This document shows, in pieces, positions 44,206-55,985 of a stretch of DNA of 64,000 bases (positions are counted from its first letter, which is position 1; every line of letters starts with the position of its first letter). The DNA is taken from assembly GCA_030765065.1 (NCBI GenBank), contig CM060983.1, positions 46,312,067 to 46,376,066 of the forward strand, written 5' to 3'. The position numbers and the translations under genes are program-made. The notes under the pieces were generated by a model. That model was given only the letters and a program-made list of their open reading frames with translations, did no database searches and was not told the DNA's origin. The stretch is from Deroplatys truncata (taxonomy: Eukaryota; Arthropoda; Insecta; Mantodea; Mantidae).

Positions 44206-44302
44206 CAAGGTAGCTATTTAATTAAGAGTAATGCTGTCTCAGTTCATGTAGGAGAGCTGATGTATTGCTGAGTGACCTATTTTTCAATTATCTCTATTTC
44301 CC

Positions 44303-44308
44303 TTTAAT
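44303..44308 (-). promoter_or_regulatory. Possible poly(A) signal (ATTAAA)
   Basis: The minus strand reads ATTAAA about 65 bases after the stop codon of the exon at 44373-44995. Position and hexamer are acceptable for a 3' end, but such hexamers are common in AT-rich DNA. Confidence 0.3.
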
Positions 44309-44372
44309 ATGAAAAAACAAAAGCAAACAAACAAACAAATTGCCGTGTGGCCTGAACATCCACCACAGGTTC

Positions 44373-44995
44373 TTAGCCAACGACGTTGCGCTTATTGTTG
44401 AGGACCTCTACGTTAGCGTTATGTTGAGCGATGAATCTGTTGAACTGCTCGGACTCCAGAAGCTTCAGAGCGCCGTCGAGGTCCACCACGATGTTCTGTC
44501 TGAAGTTAGGCTGCGTAGCCTGCCGCTCGTTTTCAGGCAGAGAGCCTCCTGAAAACTTCTGATCCCGAATTCCGTCGTTGCTCGCCATGGGTTTCTTTAA
44601 ATCGTTTGAGTCCTGCAGTTCCTGAGATTCTGCTGACGCCGGAGGTAGACGATTAGATGCGCTGATGACAATGATGTCCTGCTGCGGTCTTCTGACAGCA
44701 AGCGCTGGTGTACCCCCCGCGGCTCCGACAGCCGCATGCACGGGGACACCGGTCGCCACAGACGAGAGGCCGCCATCGGGCAGTCCCGGCAGAGATGGTA
44801 CAGAACCGGTGTCCCCGTATGAGATAGACAAGGCAGAGTTGACTGTCTTGCCGAAGAGGTTGTGCGTATTAGATGCAGCAAATGATCCTTTCCCAGCAGA
44901 GTTGACGAGCAGCCCGCCCAGGAACTTGATCATCCCCAGCTTGCGAGCCTTCTTCACGTCCAGAAAACGCCCCTGGCGTACACTGGAGGAATTAT
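44373..44995 (-). CDS. Last coding exon of an unrecognised host gene
   Basis: The longest convincing coding segment of the window. On the minus strand the frame is open for 225 codons back to 45050. The likely exon begins after the acceptor TTGCAG (AG at 44997-44996; a second CAG lies 6 bases earlier) and ends at TAA 44375-44373, giving 207 residues plus a split first codon (phase 1). The start of the protein piece reads SSVRQGRFLDVKKARKLGMI, then KFLGGLLVNSAGKGSF. The middle is Gly/Ala/Ser/Pro-rich (GVPVHAAVGAAGGTPALAVR). The end is QNIVVDLDGALKLLESEQFN and AQHNANVEVLNNKRNVVG. No transmembrane segment and no catalytic motif that I recognise; the middle is probably disordered, and the C-terminal 45 residues look helical and acidic. 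It is GC-rich, unlike the surroundings, and matches no repeat family here. An R element begins 70 bases upstream, so the preceding exon lies beyond it at higher coordinates. I cannot name the gene. Confidence 0.65.
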
Positions 44996-45064
44996 CTGCA
45001 ACTGCATCAACATTTTGTAAACAAATAGTATTTACAACGTATACATTCAATAAAAATTAAATCT

Positions 45065-45975
45065 ATTTTTACTTTCTGTACTACGTATAGTAAGTAGGGG
45101 AAGTATTGTATTCCACTAAAAAATTCGATACCGAGATTTCACCGGAAATACATGTTTTGAGATCCCCTGAATCCAAAAAAAAACATTTTTGGAAACATGT
45201 CCGTGTGTGTGTCTGTGTGTCTGTCTGTGTGTCTGTGAACAGCATAACTCAGAAACGAACAGTCGGATAAACACCAAACTTGGTATTTAGGTTCAGTATC
45301 TTCCAGGGATGCGACACGAAGGTTTTCAAGAAAGTCCTCCCACCCCAGGATACCCTTTACATGGAAGATTTTTCGAAAATTTTAATTTTCTCAAAACCGG
45401 CTCTAACGATTTTGATTAAAATATCATATGTTTAAGATATTTTCATGACAAATAAAACGTATATCTTGAATTTTCTGGGAATGTCTCCAAAAGTGTTCTT
45501 CATTGTGAACGACTTTTGCGTAACTGGTAAACCATAAGAGATAGAAAAAATTTTACTACACAAAAAATGTACATCGCGTTAAAATACACAATTCATGTCA
45601 TATACATTTTTTTGTTGAGTGAACCATTTTCGAGATATTGCTTGTTATTCTCTTAAATTTTTCAATACTTATTTTCTTAAATGGGAATTCGTTATTCATT
45701 TTTTTTGTCTTTGATATGCAAAGAGTATTAATCTGTGGCAAAGGGAATGGTGCTGCACCTAGCAACCAGCTATTAAGAGATATGTATATGCTTAAAGGCT
45801 ACTGTATTTCTATATCGCCCTTGTAAATATATATTCCCCTTACATCTACAAGAAAATTATCAATAAGGTAGAGTCTGCAAATGTTTATCTCGATTAACAT
45901 GAAGTAGATGGAGAATAAGCGTTTGTAAAAATAGTTTGTACAAGAGTAGAGAAAGTCATGTGAGTGTAACACATC
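45065..45975 (+). mobile_element. R element, plus, full length
   Basis: ACTTTCTGTACTACGTATAG start, (TG)n(TC) tract at 45205-45236, end GTAGAGAAAGTCATGTGAGT, AACACATCAGA. It lies 70 bases from the acceptor of the host exon, i.e. within that gene's last intron. Confidence 0.92.
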
Positions 45976-46137
45976 AGATCTTTTTATAATTTTCGATTTC
46001 ATAATACGTATGATGGGCTTCGTTGAAACCAGAAATAGCATTTTTAAAATGTGTGTGTTTTTTTTTTACTTGGAAAATAGGTTATAGGGCATCCTAGTTA
46101 CTTACTGGAAAGGGCGGTTCTAATCGAGTACAAAATC

Positions 46138-46388
46138 AATGAATCTAATGTGTTACGTGCACATGACTTTCTCTACACACTCTTCCACAAACTATTCTTA
46201 TGAACGCTTATTTATCTACTTTATTCTAATCCAGATAAAAAATTTTCAGAAACGGCTTCATTATTCATTACTTGTAAGGTAGGCTGAACTTGTATAGTAG
46301 ACTGAACGATGAGTCAGGTGTTTAACAGCGGGACGCTATATGCTGGTTTTAAAATCTCATTATATGATGTGAGTGGAAACAAAAGAAG
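46138..46388 (-). mobile_element. R element 3' part, minus
   Basis: AATCTAATGTGTTACGTGCA, ACTTTCTCTAC and CACAAACTATTCTTATGAACG mark the 3' end of a minus copy. It stops at GCTGGTTTTAAAATCTC. Confidence 0.75.
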
Positions 46389-46395
46389 AAAATCT

Positions 46396-47250
46396 GATAT
46401 GTTGCATTCATGACTTTCTCTACTCACTCTTCTACAAACTATTCTTATAAAAGCTTATTCTTCTCTCTACTTGTCGTCTTCCGTGGCTTAGGGATACCAC
46501 GCTAGTCTCTAATTCCCGAGGTCGCGGGTTCAAACTCAGCGGGGTTCAATGGATTTTTTCGGCGTAAAAATCCTTGGCATGGCTTCCTTCAGAAAGGAAG
46601 TAAAGCCGGTGGTACCGTGTCGTATATTTACGGCACATAAAAGAACCTCAAGCCTGATAAAGAGGCCTCTGAGTAAAATTTCCGGACTTTCACGCCCAAG
46701 GACGCTAAGGACCACAGCTGTTAAAGAGCTGTTAAATAAAACCCATTTAACTTATTTTCTATCTACTTCTTGTTAATCAAGATAAACTTTCATTTCACAT
46801 TTACACATTTCGTCGTAGATATAAGAAGGATACAGTAAGTTAAAGCGATAATCAGATTGTTAAAAAGCGGATGATTAAGCGATGGCTTTGAAATTCCACG
46901 ATGTTGCTTGACCATGAGAAAAAAACGATTAGCGACTTGAAAAAGTATAAGTATTTGAAAATTCAAACTAATGACAGAGAATATCTCGAAAGCGGTTAAT
47001 GACACAAAAAACTATATTTGACTAAATTATGGATTTTAATAAGATCTACAATTTTTGGGTAGTAAAATCTTGACTGTCTGTTACGGTTTAACAGTTATAC
47101 ACAAATCATTCAGAATGAAGAGGACTTCACAGGTTATTCGTAGAAAATTCAATATATATTTTATTTGTCATCCAAACATCTTAAATATATGGTTTTTTTA
47201 ATATAAAAATCTTAGAATAATTTTTGAGAAAATAAAAAATTACGAGGATT
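46396..47250 (-). mobile_element. R element, minus, with SINE A, 5'-truncated
   Basis: The 3' terminus AAAATCTGATATGTTGCATT is at the left, and the family continues to ATTTTTGAGAAAATAAAAAA near 47240. The 5' third with the TG tract is missing. SINE A lies at 46481-46745. Confidence 0.8.
46481..46745 (+). mobile_element. SINE A, plus, inside an R element
   Basis: A complete head (CCGTGGCTTAGGGATACCAC, box B GGGTTCAAACTC), body and hairpin. A small deletion removes the CAATATAGAATGG segment. Imperfect long duplication of CTTATTCTTCTCTCTACTTG / CTTATTTTCTATCTACTTC flanks it. Confidence 0.87.
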
Positions 47251-47255
47251 TTTCT

Positions 47256-47610
47256 AAAAACGTAGATTTCGTTAAATCACACAATTTATGTCAAATAACA
47301 TTTTTTGGAGGTTAACGATTTCCGAGAAATAGCTTGTTGTTTTGAATATACGTTTTTCAAGTGGTAAATCGCTGTTAGTTTCTTCTCGTGGCTATGTAAG
47401 AGGACAGAATTTCAAAGCCTTCACATAGCGATCCGCTTTTTAAAAATCTGACTATCGCTTTAGTCTACTGCATCCTACAACGAAGTGTATGAATGTGATG
47501 AAAGTTTATCTCGATTAACAAAAAGAAGATAGAAAAATTAGGTTTTGTAAGAACAGCTTGTAAAAGAGTGAGTAGAGAAAGTTATGTAAACGCAACAAAG
47601 ATTTTTAGTC
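47256..47610 (+). mobile_element. R element 3' part, plus
   Basis: From AAACGTAGATTTCGTTAAAT to GAGTAGAGAAAGTTATGTAA and a T-run. It faces the preceding minus copy. Confidence 0.78.
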
Positions 47611-48361
47611 TTACAATTAATTGGATAATTTATTAATAAAGCAACTGGCTCATATATGATTCATATTACAATATTTCAAGAAAGCACTACCGTTATTTTA
47701 ATACCGACGTAAGAGTCGAAATAAATGCAAGTTGGAATAAAAGCTTTAAGGAATGAACTTTAATCGTATTACACCTGAGAATATTGAGAAGTATTTGCAA
47801 ACTCGGAAGTTCCAAAGTAAACTAATCTGATTCCGGAATAGATGTTTAGTGTTGAGGTGCATTTCCAGAAGAAAGAAAAGAAAAAGAAATCCTTGAAGTT
47901 GTTCCCACAGCTGCACAATGCACAGAAGCGTGCAGCATTTTCCTTATGGTTTAACATATTTAACCTGAGATACATAAGAAAGGTTCACTAGGTTTGACAT
48001 GATCCTAGAAGACAATTGAAAGCTCGTTATGGATGGTGCCAGAAAGTCTACCATTGTGCACATGTCTGGTAAAAGAGGAAGGGTGGTTTCTGGGAAACTC
48101 CTGGCTTGTCAAGGTTTTTAAGAGCTGATTGAGTGTAAAGAGGATTACAGAGGGTTGGAGGTTAATCCTGGAAGTACAATATTTCCACCTTTTAGCAGCC
48201 TCATATATCTAACGTAAATGAAAAGAAATGTCTTATGCAAACGACAAGGAGCATTAATGAATTAACGATAATGAAAACTTTTGAGATTCGTAATTACATG
48301 CAATAATTTATGGTGTGTAGTTTGTTATGAAATAAGTAAGTAATAAGCCTTCTATAGTTTA

Positions 48362-49192
48362 TTACCTTCTCTACTGCGTATAGTAAGTAGGGGAAGCATT
48401 GCATTCCACCTAAAAATTCGATACCAGAATTTCACCGAAAATACGTGTTTTGGGACCTCTGAATCAAAATAAAGCATCTTTGGAAACATGTTCGTGTGTG
48501 TGCGTGTATGTCTGTGAACAGCATTACTCAAAAACGCAACGGGCAAGTACCAAACTCTCCAAGGATGCGACATGAAGATCCTCAAGAAAATCCCTACCCC
48601 ATCTACTCTTTACATGGAACATTTTTCGGATATTTTGATTTTCTAAAAAATGGCTCTAACGCTTTGGTTTAAATAGCATATATTAAAGATATTCACATGA
48701 CAAATAAAATGTATATCTTGAATTTTCTGGGAATAACCTGTGAAGCTCTCTTCATTCGGAAGGAATTTTGTATAATCTTGTATAACTGGTAAACGTTAAG
48801 CGATAGAAGAGAACGTACTACACAAGAAATTTTCTTTTAAAACACGCACTTTATTTCAAATAAGTCTTTTCTGACATAAGCTATTTCTGAACTATCCGTT
48901 ACTAATGGTTCAGATTGGTCATTTCTTGGTCATGTCCTGTTAACATTTGTTTCTCGCGATTGCATGGAAACAATATGGAATTTTAAGGCCAGTATATAGC
49001 GTCCAGTTGTTAAACATTTGACTGTCGCTGTTCTCTTTGTATCTGTAACGAAATGTGTAATGTAGCTATTTCTGCAAAATCTTATTTGGATTAAAATGTA
49101 GTAGATAGAGAAAAATCTTGGAAAAGAATAGTTTGTATACCCATTAATAAAGATAGAGGATAGAGAAAGTCATGTGAATGTATCACATCTGA
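48362..49192 (+). mobile_element. R element, plus
   Basis: CCTTCTCTACTGCGTATAG start, short TG tract, a deletion around the CAAACTTGG block, end GAGAAAGTCATGTGAATGTA, TCACATCTGA. Confidence 0.87.
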
Positions 49193-49197
49193 TTTTT

Positions 49198-50285
49198 TTT
49201 CTATGCCATCTACAAACTATTCTCATGAAAGCTTATTTTTCTATCTACTTCACGTTAATCTTTGAAATTCCATATACTTTCCACGACATCGCGAGAAACA
49301 ACCGAATAGCGACAGCACTTAAAATGACAAAGGTATTGAACAATTCAAACCAATAATAAGGATACACCGGAAATGGCTTATGCCACAGAAAAGATATTTG
49401 AAATAAATTATGTGTTTTAAGGAAATGTGGATTAATTGAAGAGCTTATTTCCAAACTGGCTTAAATCTCTTCTTCAAAAAATACGTTTTTTTTATTTTCA
49501 GACAAAAATTGTAAATAGGGTTACAATTATGAGTCGTTATTATTTATAACGTTATCGTTTATATTGGCATTGAGTTACCAAACTCTTCACTATTAGAAGT
49601 AATCACTTTAAGAGTTTTTGGTGGTAAGAAATAATTTATGAATTATTATTAGTAAATTTTTACAACCATTTAAATAGCGGATATAAACCGCCAGAAAAAT
49701 AATATTTTGTGACCTGATAAAGGAACATATAGATTATTGTTTACTATAAAAATAAGAAATCAACCATTTTGGATTTAAGACTGTTTTACTATAAGCTCTG
49801 CAATTGTATAGTAGGTTTTGTCCATCTCGTATGGCTTAATGTTATACGAAATTGTACAAAATTCCTTCCAAATAAAGAGACCTTCATTGGCTTTCCACAG
49901 AAAATTCAAATACTTTGATTTGACATGTAAATATCTTAAATATGTGGTATGTAAATCAAAGTCGTTAAACCCGTTTCTGAGGAAATAAAAAATGTTGAAT
50001 TTTTTCCCATGTAAATGGTAGTTTCATGTAGGGGGCGATTTTCTTGAAAACTTAATGCTGCATCTTTGGAAGACACTGAACTTAAATATCAAGTTTCATA
50101 TTTATCCGGCTTTTCATGTTTAAGTTATGCTGTTCACACACCTACGGAGCTTTTTCTAAAAATGTTTTTTGTGGATTCAGGCGGCATCAAAACACGTATT
50201 TTCTGTCAAATATCGACATTAAATTTTGCGTGGAATGCAATACTTTCTCTTCCTATTAGGTACGTAGTAGAGAAAGTAAAAACTA
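49198..50285 (-). mobile_element. R element, minus, with a 355-bp foreign insertion
   Basis: The 3' part is at 49198-49433 and the 5' part at 49790-50285 (ending at GTAGAGAAAGTAAAAAC, the reverse of the R start). The gap 49434-49789 is AT-rich, not R, and not recognised elsewhere in the window. Confidence 0.78.
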
Positions 50286-51370
50286 GTTAGTTTCATTTCT
50301 CCTAAGATACAGCAAATACAGTGCCGGATCTATAAACATTGCCCACCCCTGCAAAACTATCGACATGAAGTCCAGAAAATCCGTTCTACCAAGCAAATAT
50401 TCATTATAGACTTATCAATCCATGGACGAAACTATCCCTAAAGTTAGAACAATTTTGAATCGTAAATGTAAGCTCCCCGCCCCCGCGTTTCATAGATCCG
50501 AGTCTGAAAAGGTATTAAAGAACTCTGTATTTAATAAACAAACCTCATTCATAAACAAAAAGTACGACTCTTGTGAAATTGCAATTAAAGCTAAAGAAGC
50601 TACTGCCAGTGAAATCATGGCAATAAGGATTATACTTGTCAATATCTAATGCTTTGGTTAAACCGCATAAATTGATTTATACGCTTTACACCCGCGCAGC
50701 GGTAAAAACTCCTATAGCCTCGGGGGCATATTAGCAAATAACACCAATTTTAATGAAAATATCACTACTGTAGTAGTAGCAGCTATAAGTCGGATTTAAA
50801 TTTTGCCATTAGCATTTAATTTAAAACGTGGTTCTGTAGAAATTTGTTTTTGTCCAAATGGTCAGATTTATGAGAATATGTTACCTAAACGATTTCTTAT
50901 TTATAGCACTTTCTTTAATATTTTATTTTGAAAACACAACTTCCAAGGACTTGCCTAACACTTTTTTGTTGTTAAACCGTTTCATTCTAAAAATAAACTG
51001 TACCTTAAGTATACCTATGAATTATGTTTTTAAAATTTGATTAAGATCCTGTATAGCATAAATTATGTATTCCGTATCTAGGTTATGCAGCACTCCCGTA
51101 TGCCACCTTAATTACCTGCTTATTATCTTAATTATCTAATGAAAACAAGGGTGAGCTTGAAAGCTCAATTAAATTACCCAAGAAAAATTATAAGCAAGAG
51201 AGAATTCGGTAAGACAATTACAATAGGTGAACGATGGCATTTTTACTATCTCAACCACGTACCTAATAGGAAGAGAAGGTATTGCATTTCATCCAAAAAC
51301 TCGATACCGAGATTTCACCGGAAATGAATGTTTTGAAACCTCCTGAATATAAAAGAAGCATTTTTGAAAA

Positions 51371-52427
51371 CATCTGATGTCACACATTCGCATGACTTTC
51401 TCTACCCATTTATCCTTTATTATAGGTATACAAACTATTCTTACTAAAGCTTATTTTTCTATCTAATACATTTTAATCCAAATAAACTTCTGCAGAAATA
51501 GCTATATTACACATTTCGTTATATATACAAAGGGAACAGCGATATAGTCATCCTCCGTGGTGTAGTGGTTACCATGCTGGCCTCTAGTTCCCGAGTCGCG
51601 GGTCCAAACCCGGCGGAGGGCAATTGATGTTTTCGGGTGTAAAAATCCTTAGCATGTCTTCCTTCGGAAGGGAAGTAAAGCCGGTGGTCCCGTGTCGTAG
51701 ATTTACGGCACGTAAAAGAACCTCAAGCCTGATAAAGAGGATTCTGAGTAAAATTACCGGTCTTTCATGCCCAATATAGAATGGGACACTAAGGACCACA
51801 GTAGTTAAAGAACATCCTAAATAAAACTTAATGTAATTTTTTAATTTGAACAGCCATAGTCAAAGGACCGGATGCTGTACGTTGGCCTTAAAATTCTATA
51901 CTCTTTCCCTACAATCGTGAGTAATAACTGAATGTTGACAGAACTTGAAGAGAATAACAAAGAAATGAACAATTTTAACCTTTAATGAAGGATATCTCAG
52001 AAATGGCTTATGCCACAAAAAGCTTATTTGAAATAAATTGTGTGTTTTAAAACAGATCTACATTTTTTGTACAGTACGTTTTCGTCTGTCGCTTAACGTT
52101 TACCAGTTATACAAGGTTATACAAAATTCCTACCGAATGCAGATGACTTCACAGGCTATTCCCAGAAAATTCAATATATACATTTTATTTGTCATGTAAA
52201 TATATTTCATATAAAGTATTTTAATCAAAATCGTTAAAGCCATTTTTAGAAAATCAAACACTTCGAAAAATGTTTCATATTGTGAAGATTACAGATTGGC
52301 TTTAGATTTCTTGCGAGTCATTTCCCAGATGTTGAAGTAAGCAGAGATTAGGTGACACGCGGTTTAGGGTAACAGATCACTTCATGTCTCTACTTCTCTA
52401 CAATGCTAGCTACGTGGTAGAGAAAGT
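51371..52427 (-). mobile_element. R element, minus, inner copy of a nest
   Basis: Minus-oriented, 3' terminus CATCTGATGTCACACATTC at 51371, 5' terminus at 52427 (GGTAGAGAAAGTAA). The segment 52275-52390, where the TG tract and promoter-proximal blocks should be, is replaced by unrelated sequence. SINE A interrupts it. Confidence 0.8.
51550..51832 (+). mobile_element. SINE A, plus, complete, inside inner R
   Basis: Clear tRNA-like head (CCTCCGTGGTGTAGTGGTTA, B-box-like CGGGTCCAAACCC), body and 3' hairpin. Imperfect duplication of GAACAGCGATATAGTCA on both sides. Confidence 0.9.
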
Positions 52428-53275
52428 AAGGTCCGTGTGAGTGTCTGTGAACAGCATAACTCAAAAACGAAAAGTCGGACAAATACCAAACTTGATATTT
52501 AACTTCAGCATCCTCCAAAAGATGCGACACGAAGATTTTCAAGAAAATCCTTCCACCCACCTAACATTTAGATAGAACATTTTTCGAATTTTTTTGTTTT
52601 CGCAAAAATGGCTCTAAAAATTTTTTAAAATGCCACACACATGAAAAATAAAATACATAACTTGAATTTTCCTGGAATAGCCTTTGAAGTCCTCTTCATT
52701 AGGAAGGAATTTTGTAGAATCTTGTATAACTGGTAATCATTAAGCGATAGACGAAACCACATTGCACAAAAAATGAGATCTCTAAAACACACAATTTATT
52801 TCAAATAACCCTTTTTTGTGGCATCAACCATTTCCGAGATCCGTTATTAATGTTTTGAAATGTTCAATTCTTTGTCGTCCTTTTAAAGTCTATCGATATT
52901 CAGTTGTTTCTCGCGGTTATATGGAAAGAGTATGGAATTTTTAGGCCAGCATGTAGCGTCCGGTTCTTAAAAATTTGATATCACTATTCCCTTTGTATCT
53001 ATAACGAAATGTGTAATGTAGCTATTTCTCCAAAGGTTTATTTGGATTAAAATGTAGTAGATAGAAAAATAAGCTTTAGCAAGAATAGCTTAACACATCA
53101 GATGGTTTTTTTTTTTTTCTACTTTTAGTATAATCACTGAAGCTGCTTGTCTGTTTCATCTCGTATTATGGGCGCTAGATTCTTTTAACGCTTCTTTTAT
53201 ATTTATTTTGAACTCACAGATCACCACAATCTTGCCATCTTTATAGTTTGTACTAACCACCAGGAGTGACAGTCA

Positions 53276-53490
53276 CTCTTTCTGGGTAGCTCAGCTGGTT
53301 AGGCGCTGGCTTTCTAGTTCCAAGGTCGCGAGTACAAACCCGGCCCAGATCGATGTTTCTTAAGTGTGCTTCTCAGCGAAAGCCCCATATCGGTAGATTT
53401 ACTAGCATGTAAATGAACTCTGCGGTACGAAATTCCGGCTCACCAGCGGCGCTGATATGATCTTGGCAATTGAGAGCATCGTTAACAAGC
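53276..53490 (+). mobile_element. SINE D, tRNA-derived
   Basis: Head CTGGGTAGCTCAGCTGGTTA (good box A), box B GAGTACAAACCCGG with one change, stem CTGGG/CCCAG. Body with GCTTCTCAGCGAAAGCCCC, ending near ATCGTTAACAAG. One copy; the body resembles no other family here. Confidence 0.7.
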
Positions 53491-54120
53491 AAAATATTTT
53501 ATTTTCACCATTAGTGAACAGGAAAATGCAGGAAAATAGGCTTCATAGATCCCTAATCGAATCGAAGCAGACATTATAGGAATAAAAAATGAACGTAGGG
53601 AGAAAACTATTTGTTTTTAGTTTTTGAACGCTTTTAAAACTATCGATTGCGTTCGATTTGATTGGTTGGTGAATAAGGGCATCAAAGACCGTACATTGGC
53701 TGAAAGGCACTCGCGTGTGAATTATACTTAAAATTATCCAATTAGTACTCCTTCCAATCTGTAATGAAACAATTACAGTAACTGTAGTGCTGTCAAAACC
53801 TATCTATCGATAAGGGACGAGTAGATGTGAAATAACGGTATTTCACTAAGCCAGTCACATCTATGATAAATATGTAAAACCTGTGTTATAGCAGAATGTT
53901 GAAATGGTCACTGCTCTTTGTTCCTAGTTATCACTTGAGATGATAACGCAACGTGATGCAACTGTTACACATCGATTGCACGTAAATGCAAATGAAGTAA
54001 AGTCAATGACATATTCAAAAGCTCGGGGTATTATCAAAGGCTAAGCTTTCGTCACGCCTTTATACTATCATTTTCAGAAACGGAACATGAGTAAATGCCA
54101 TGCTATCAACTTTAACATGC

Positions 54121-55533
54121 ATTACTTTCTCTACCACTTAGCTGTACTGGGTAGAGGAAGTATTGTATTCCATCAAAGAATTCGATATAGAGATTTAAGT
54201 GAAGAAACACGTTTTGAGGTCCCCTGATAAAAACATTTTTACAAAAAGGTGTGCTTGTGTGTGAACAGTAAAACTAAAAAGCAAAATGTCGATTAAATAC
54301 TAAACTTCATAGTTCAGTTTAGCAACTTGCAAGGTTGTGACACGAAGATTTTGAAGAAAATCTCCCACCCCAAACTATCCTTATGGAAGATTTTTCATTA
54401 TCTTGATTTTATCATAAATGATTAGTCAATATTTATTAAAATACCGTATGTTCACGATATTTCCATGACAAACAAAACGCCATAGCCTGTGAAGTCCGCT
54501 TTACTGTGAATAAATTTTATATACTTTTATATAATTGGTAGGTAAACCGTAAGAGATGAAAACTTACCACGAGGAAATATATAGATCTCGTTAGACCAAA
54601 CAACTTATGTCAAACAAATTGTTTTGTAGCGTTAACCATTTCCGAGATATTAGATTTTGTTGGTTTCAATTTTCAAACACTTCATGAATTTTTGCTAAGC
54701 CATCTTTTTTTGTTTCCAGTGATGTATTGCAAAGAGTATGGAATTTCAAACTAGCATATAGGGATCCGCTTTTTAGACATCTGACTATCGCTTTAGCCTT
54801 CTGTATCCTTCTTGTACCTACAACAAAAACCGAGCGGGATGGCTTAGGCGGCAACGTCTGTGGCTCGCATTCGGGAGGTTCTGGGTTGATCCCCGGTGAT
54901 CGCTCACTCTGTCCTATGGGTTTTTCGTGGTTTTCCCGGATCGGCAAGAGAATGCTGGGGTGGTTCATCTTCTAGCAGGATTTTCCTGCGCTTCATTTCC
55001 TGTACCCATAATCTTCCTTATCTGTTTCAGGGTTGTAGAAACAAGCGACGGTGTTCGGCGGGTTGCGGCTGGACGGTGACTGTGATCTCTGTAGAGCTTC
55101 TTCTTTGGCGTCGCTGCGGGGACCATTCAAGTCCCTCCCCGAGTGGGCTCCACCCGATGGGGGACTGCCGGGGGCACGGTGGCTTGTGGGTAGAACCGGG
55201 CGGCGCCGGATGCATTCAATCTGGAAACGCTAGGGACCCGTTCCATGCTTGCGCCCGTCGGCATCCAGATCCGGTCGCCCTCCGGGTCTCTCCTCTCATC
55301 CCTCCCTCCGAGGGGTTACGTTGGAAGTAAAAAGGGCCGTTACGGCCTACTTGCAGTTCTATGCCCCGGTTCCGAGGCCCACCCCCCTCGTGATTCGTAC
55401 TTTTACCTTTACTTACAACGAAAAGTGTAATAAAATTATTTCTGCAAACGTTTGTCTCGATTAACCTGAAATGAATGGAAGAAAGAATAAGTTATAGAAT
55501 GCCAGAGAAAGTCATGTGTATGTAACATACCAG
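54121..55533 (+). mobile_element. R element, plus, with SINE G inside
   Basis: ACTTTCTCTACCACTTAGC start, decayed TG tract, end AGAGAAAGTCATGTGTATGT, AACATACCAGA. SINE G lies at 54830-55409. Confidence 0.83.
54830..55409 (+). mobile_element. SINE G, plus, longest copy
   Basis: Head CCGAGCGGGATGGCTTAGGC, box B GGGTTGATCCCC, CCTATGGGTTTTTCGTGG, GC-rich body. Near-perfect 15-bp duplication TACCTACAACAAAAA / TACTTACAACGAAAA at 54815 and 55410, inside an R element. Confidence 0.9.
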
Positions 55534-55815
55534 ACTTATTCATTTTCGCTAGTTTCCAGAGGAGGCATCGATATTAAGCTAAAGTGCAGAAGAGAAATGC
55601 AGGTATAGGATGATTTTTTCGTCCTGAACCCGCTTATCTGTATGCACAGTAGCTGGATAAGTCCATTATCTCTGAGAGGGGTGTTGGGTCAGCAGTAACA
55701 GAGTAGCAGGCACGTACACAACATAAGATAAGGCGGCATTACAACGCATTCCGAGTGATTGTAGTACAGTTGTTTACATAATTATTGTGTTGCTACTAAT
55801 GTAGCTAAAAGTTAA

Positions 55816-55985
55816 TTGGGTGAAAGTAAAGCTCTACATTCTCAGACACCGGAAGTGATATACAATGTGTATAATTACTTTAAGAAGAATCTAAATCAAC
55901 GACAGTCACTTTACAAAGCAGTTGAATCTACCAGTGTATCTACCGGTACAACTTTTGACATTACTGTACATATTTACATGTGCTT
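55816..55985 (+). pseudogene. Possible transposon-protein N-terminal fragment
   Basis: One frame reads SQTPEVIYNVYNYFKKNLNQ, then QSLYKAVESTSVSTGTTFD. The pattern (I-x-N-V-Y-x-F, then A-x-x-T-x-V-S-x-x-T) resembles the N-terminus of an insect transposon-encoded DNA-binding protein. It is short, and the frame continues into non-matching sequence. Low confidence. Confidence 0.35.

Larger units (their letters stand above)
51237..53104 (+). mobile_element. R element, plus, outer copy of a nest
   Basis: The 5' piece 51237-51370 (TTTACTATCTCAACCACGTA to AAGCATTTTTGAAAA) and the 3' piece 52428-53104 (AAGGTCCGTGTGAGTGTCTG to TAACACATCAGATGG) make one unit interrupted at its ATTTTTAGAAAAAGG site by a minus R element. 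Confidence 0.82.

Noticed and set aside
43629-44213. 194-codon ORF and overlapping 95-104-codon ORFs
   Set aside because: Located wholly within SINE G plus an ATT microsatellite; GC richness of the SINE body gives chance open frames on both strands.
44665-45060. 131-codon plus-strand ORF over the host exon
   Set aside because: It is the complementary strand of the 44373-44995 exon, which has splice and stop signals and better composition on the minus strand.
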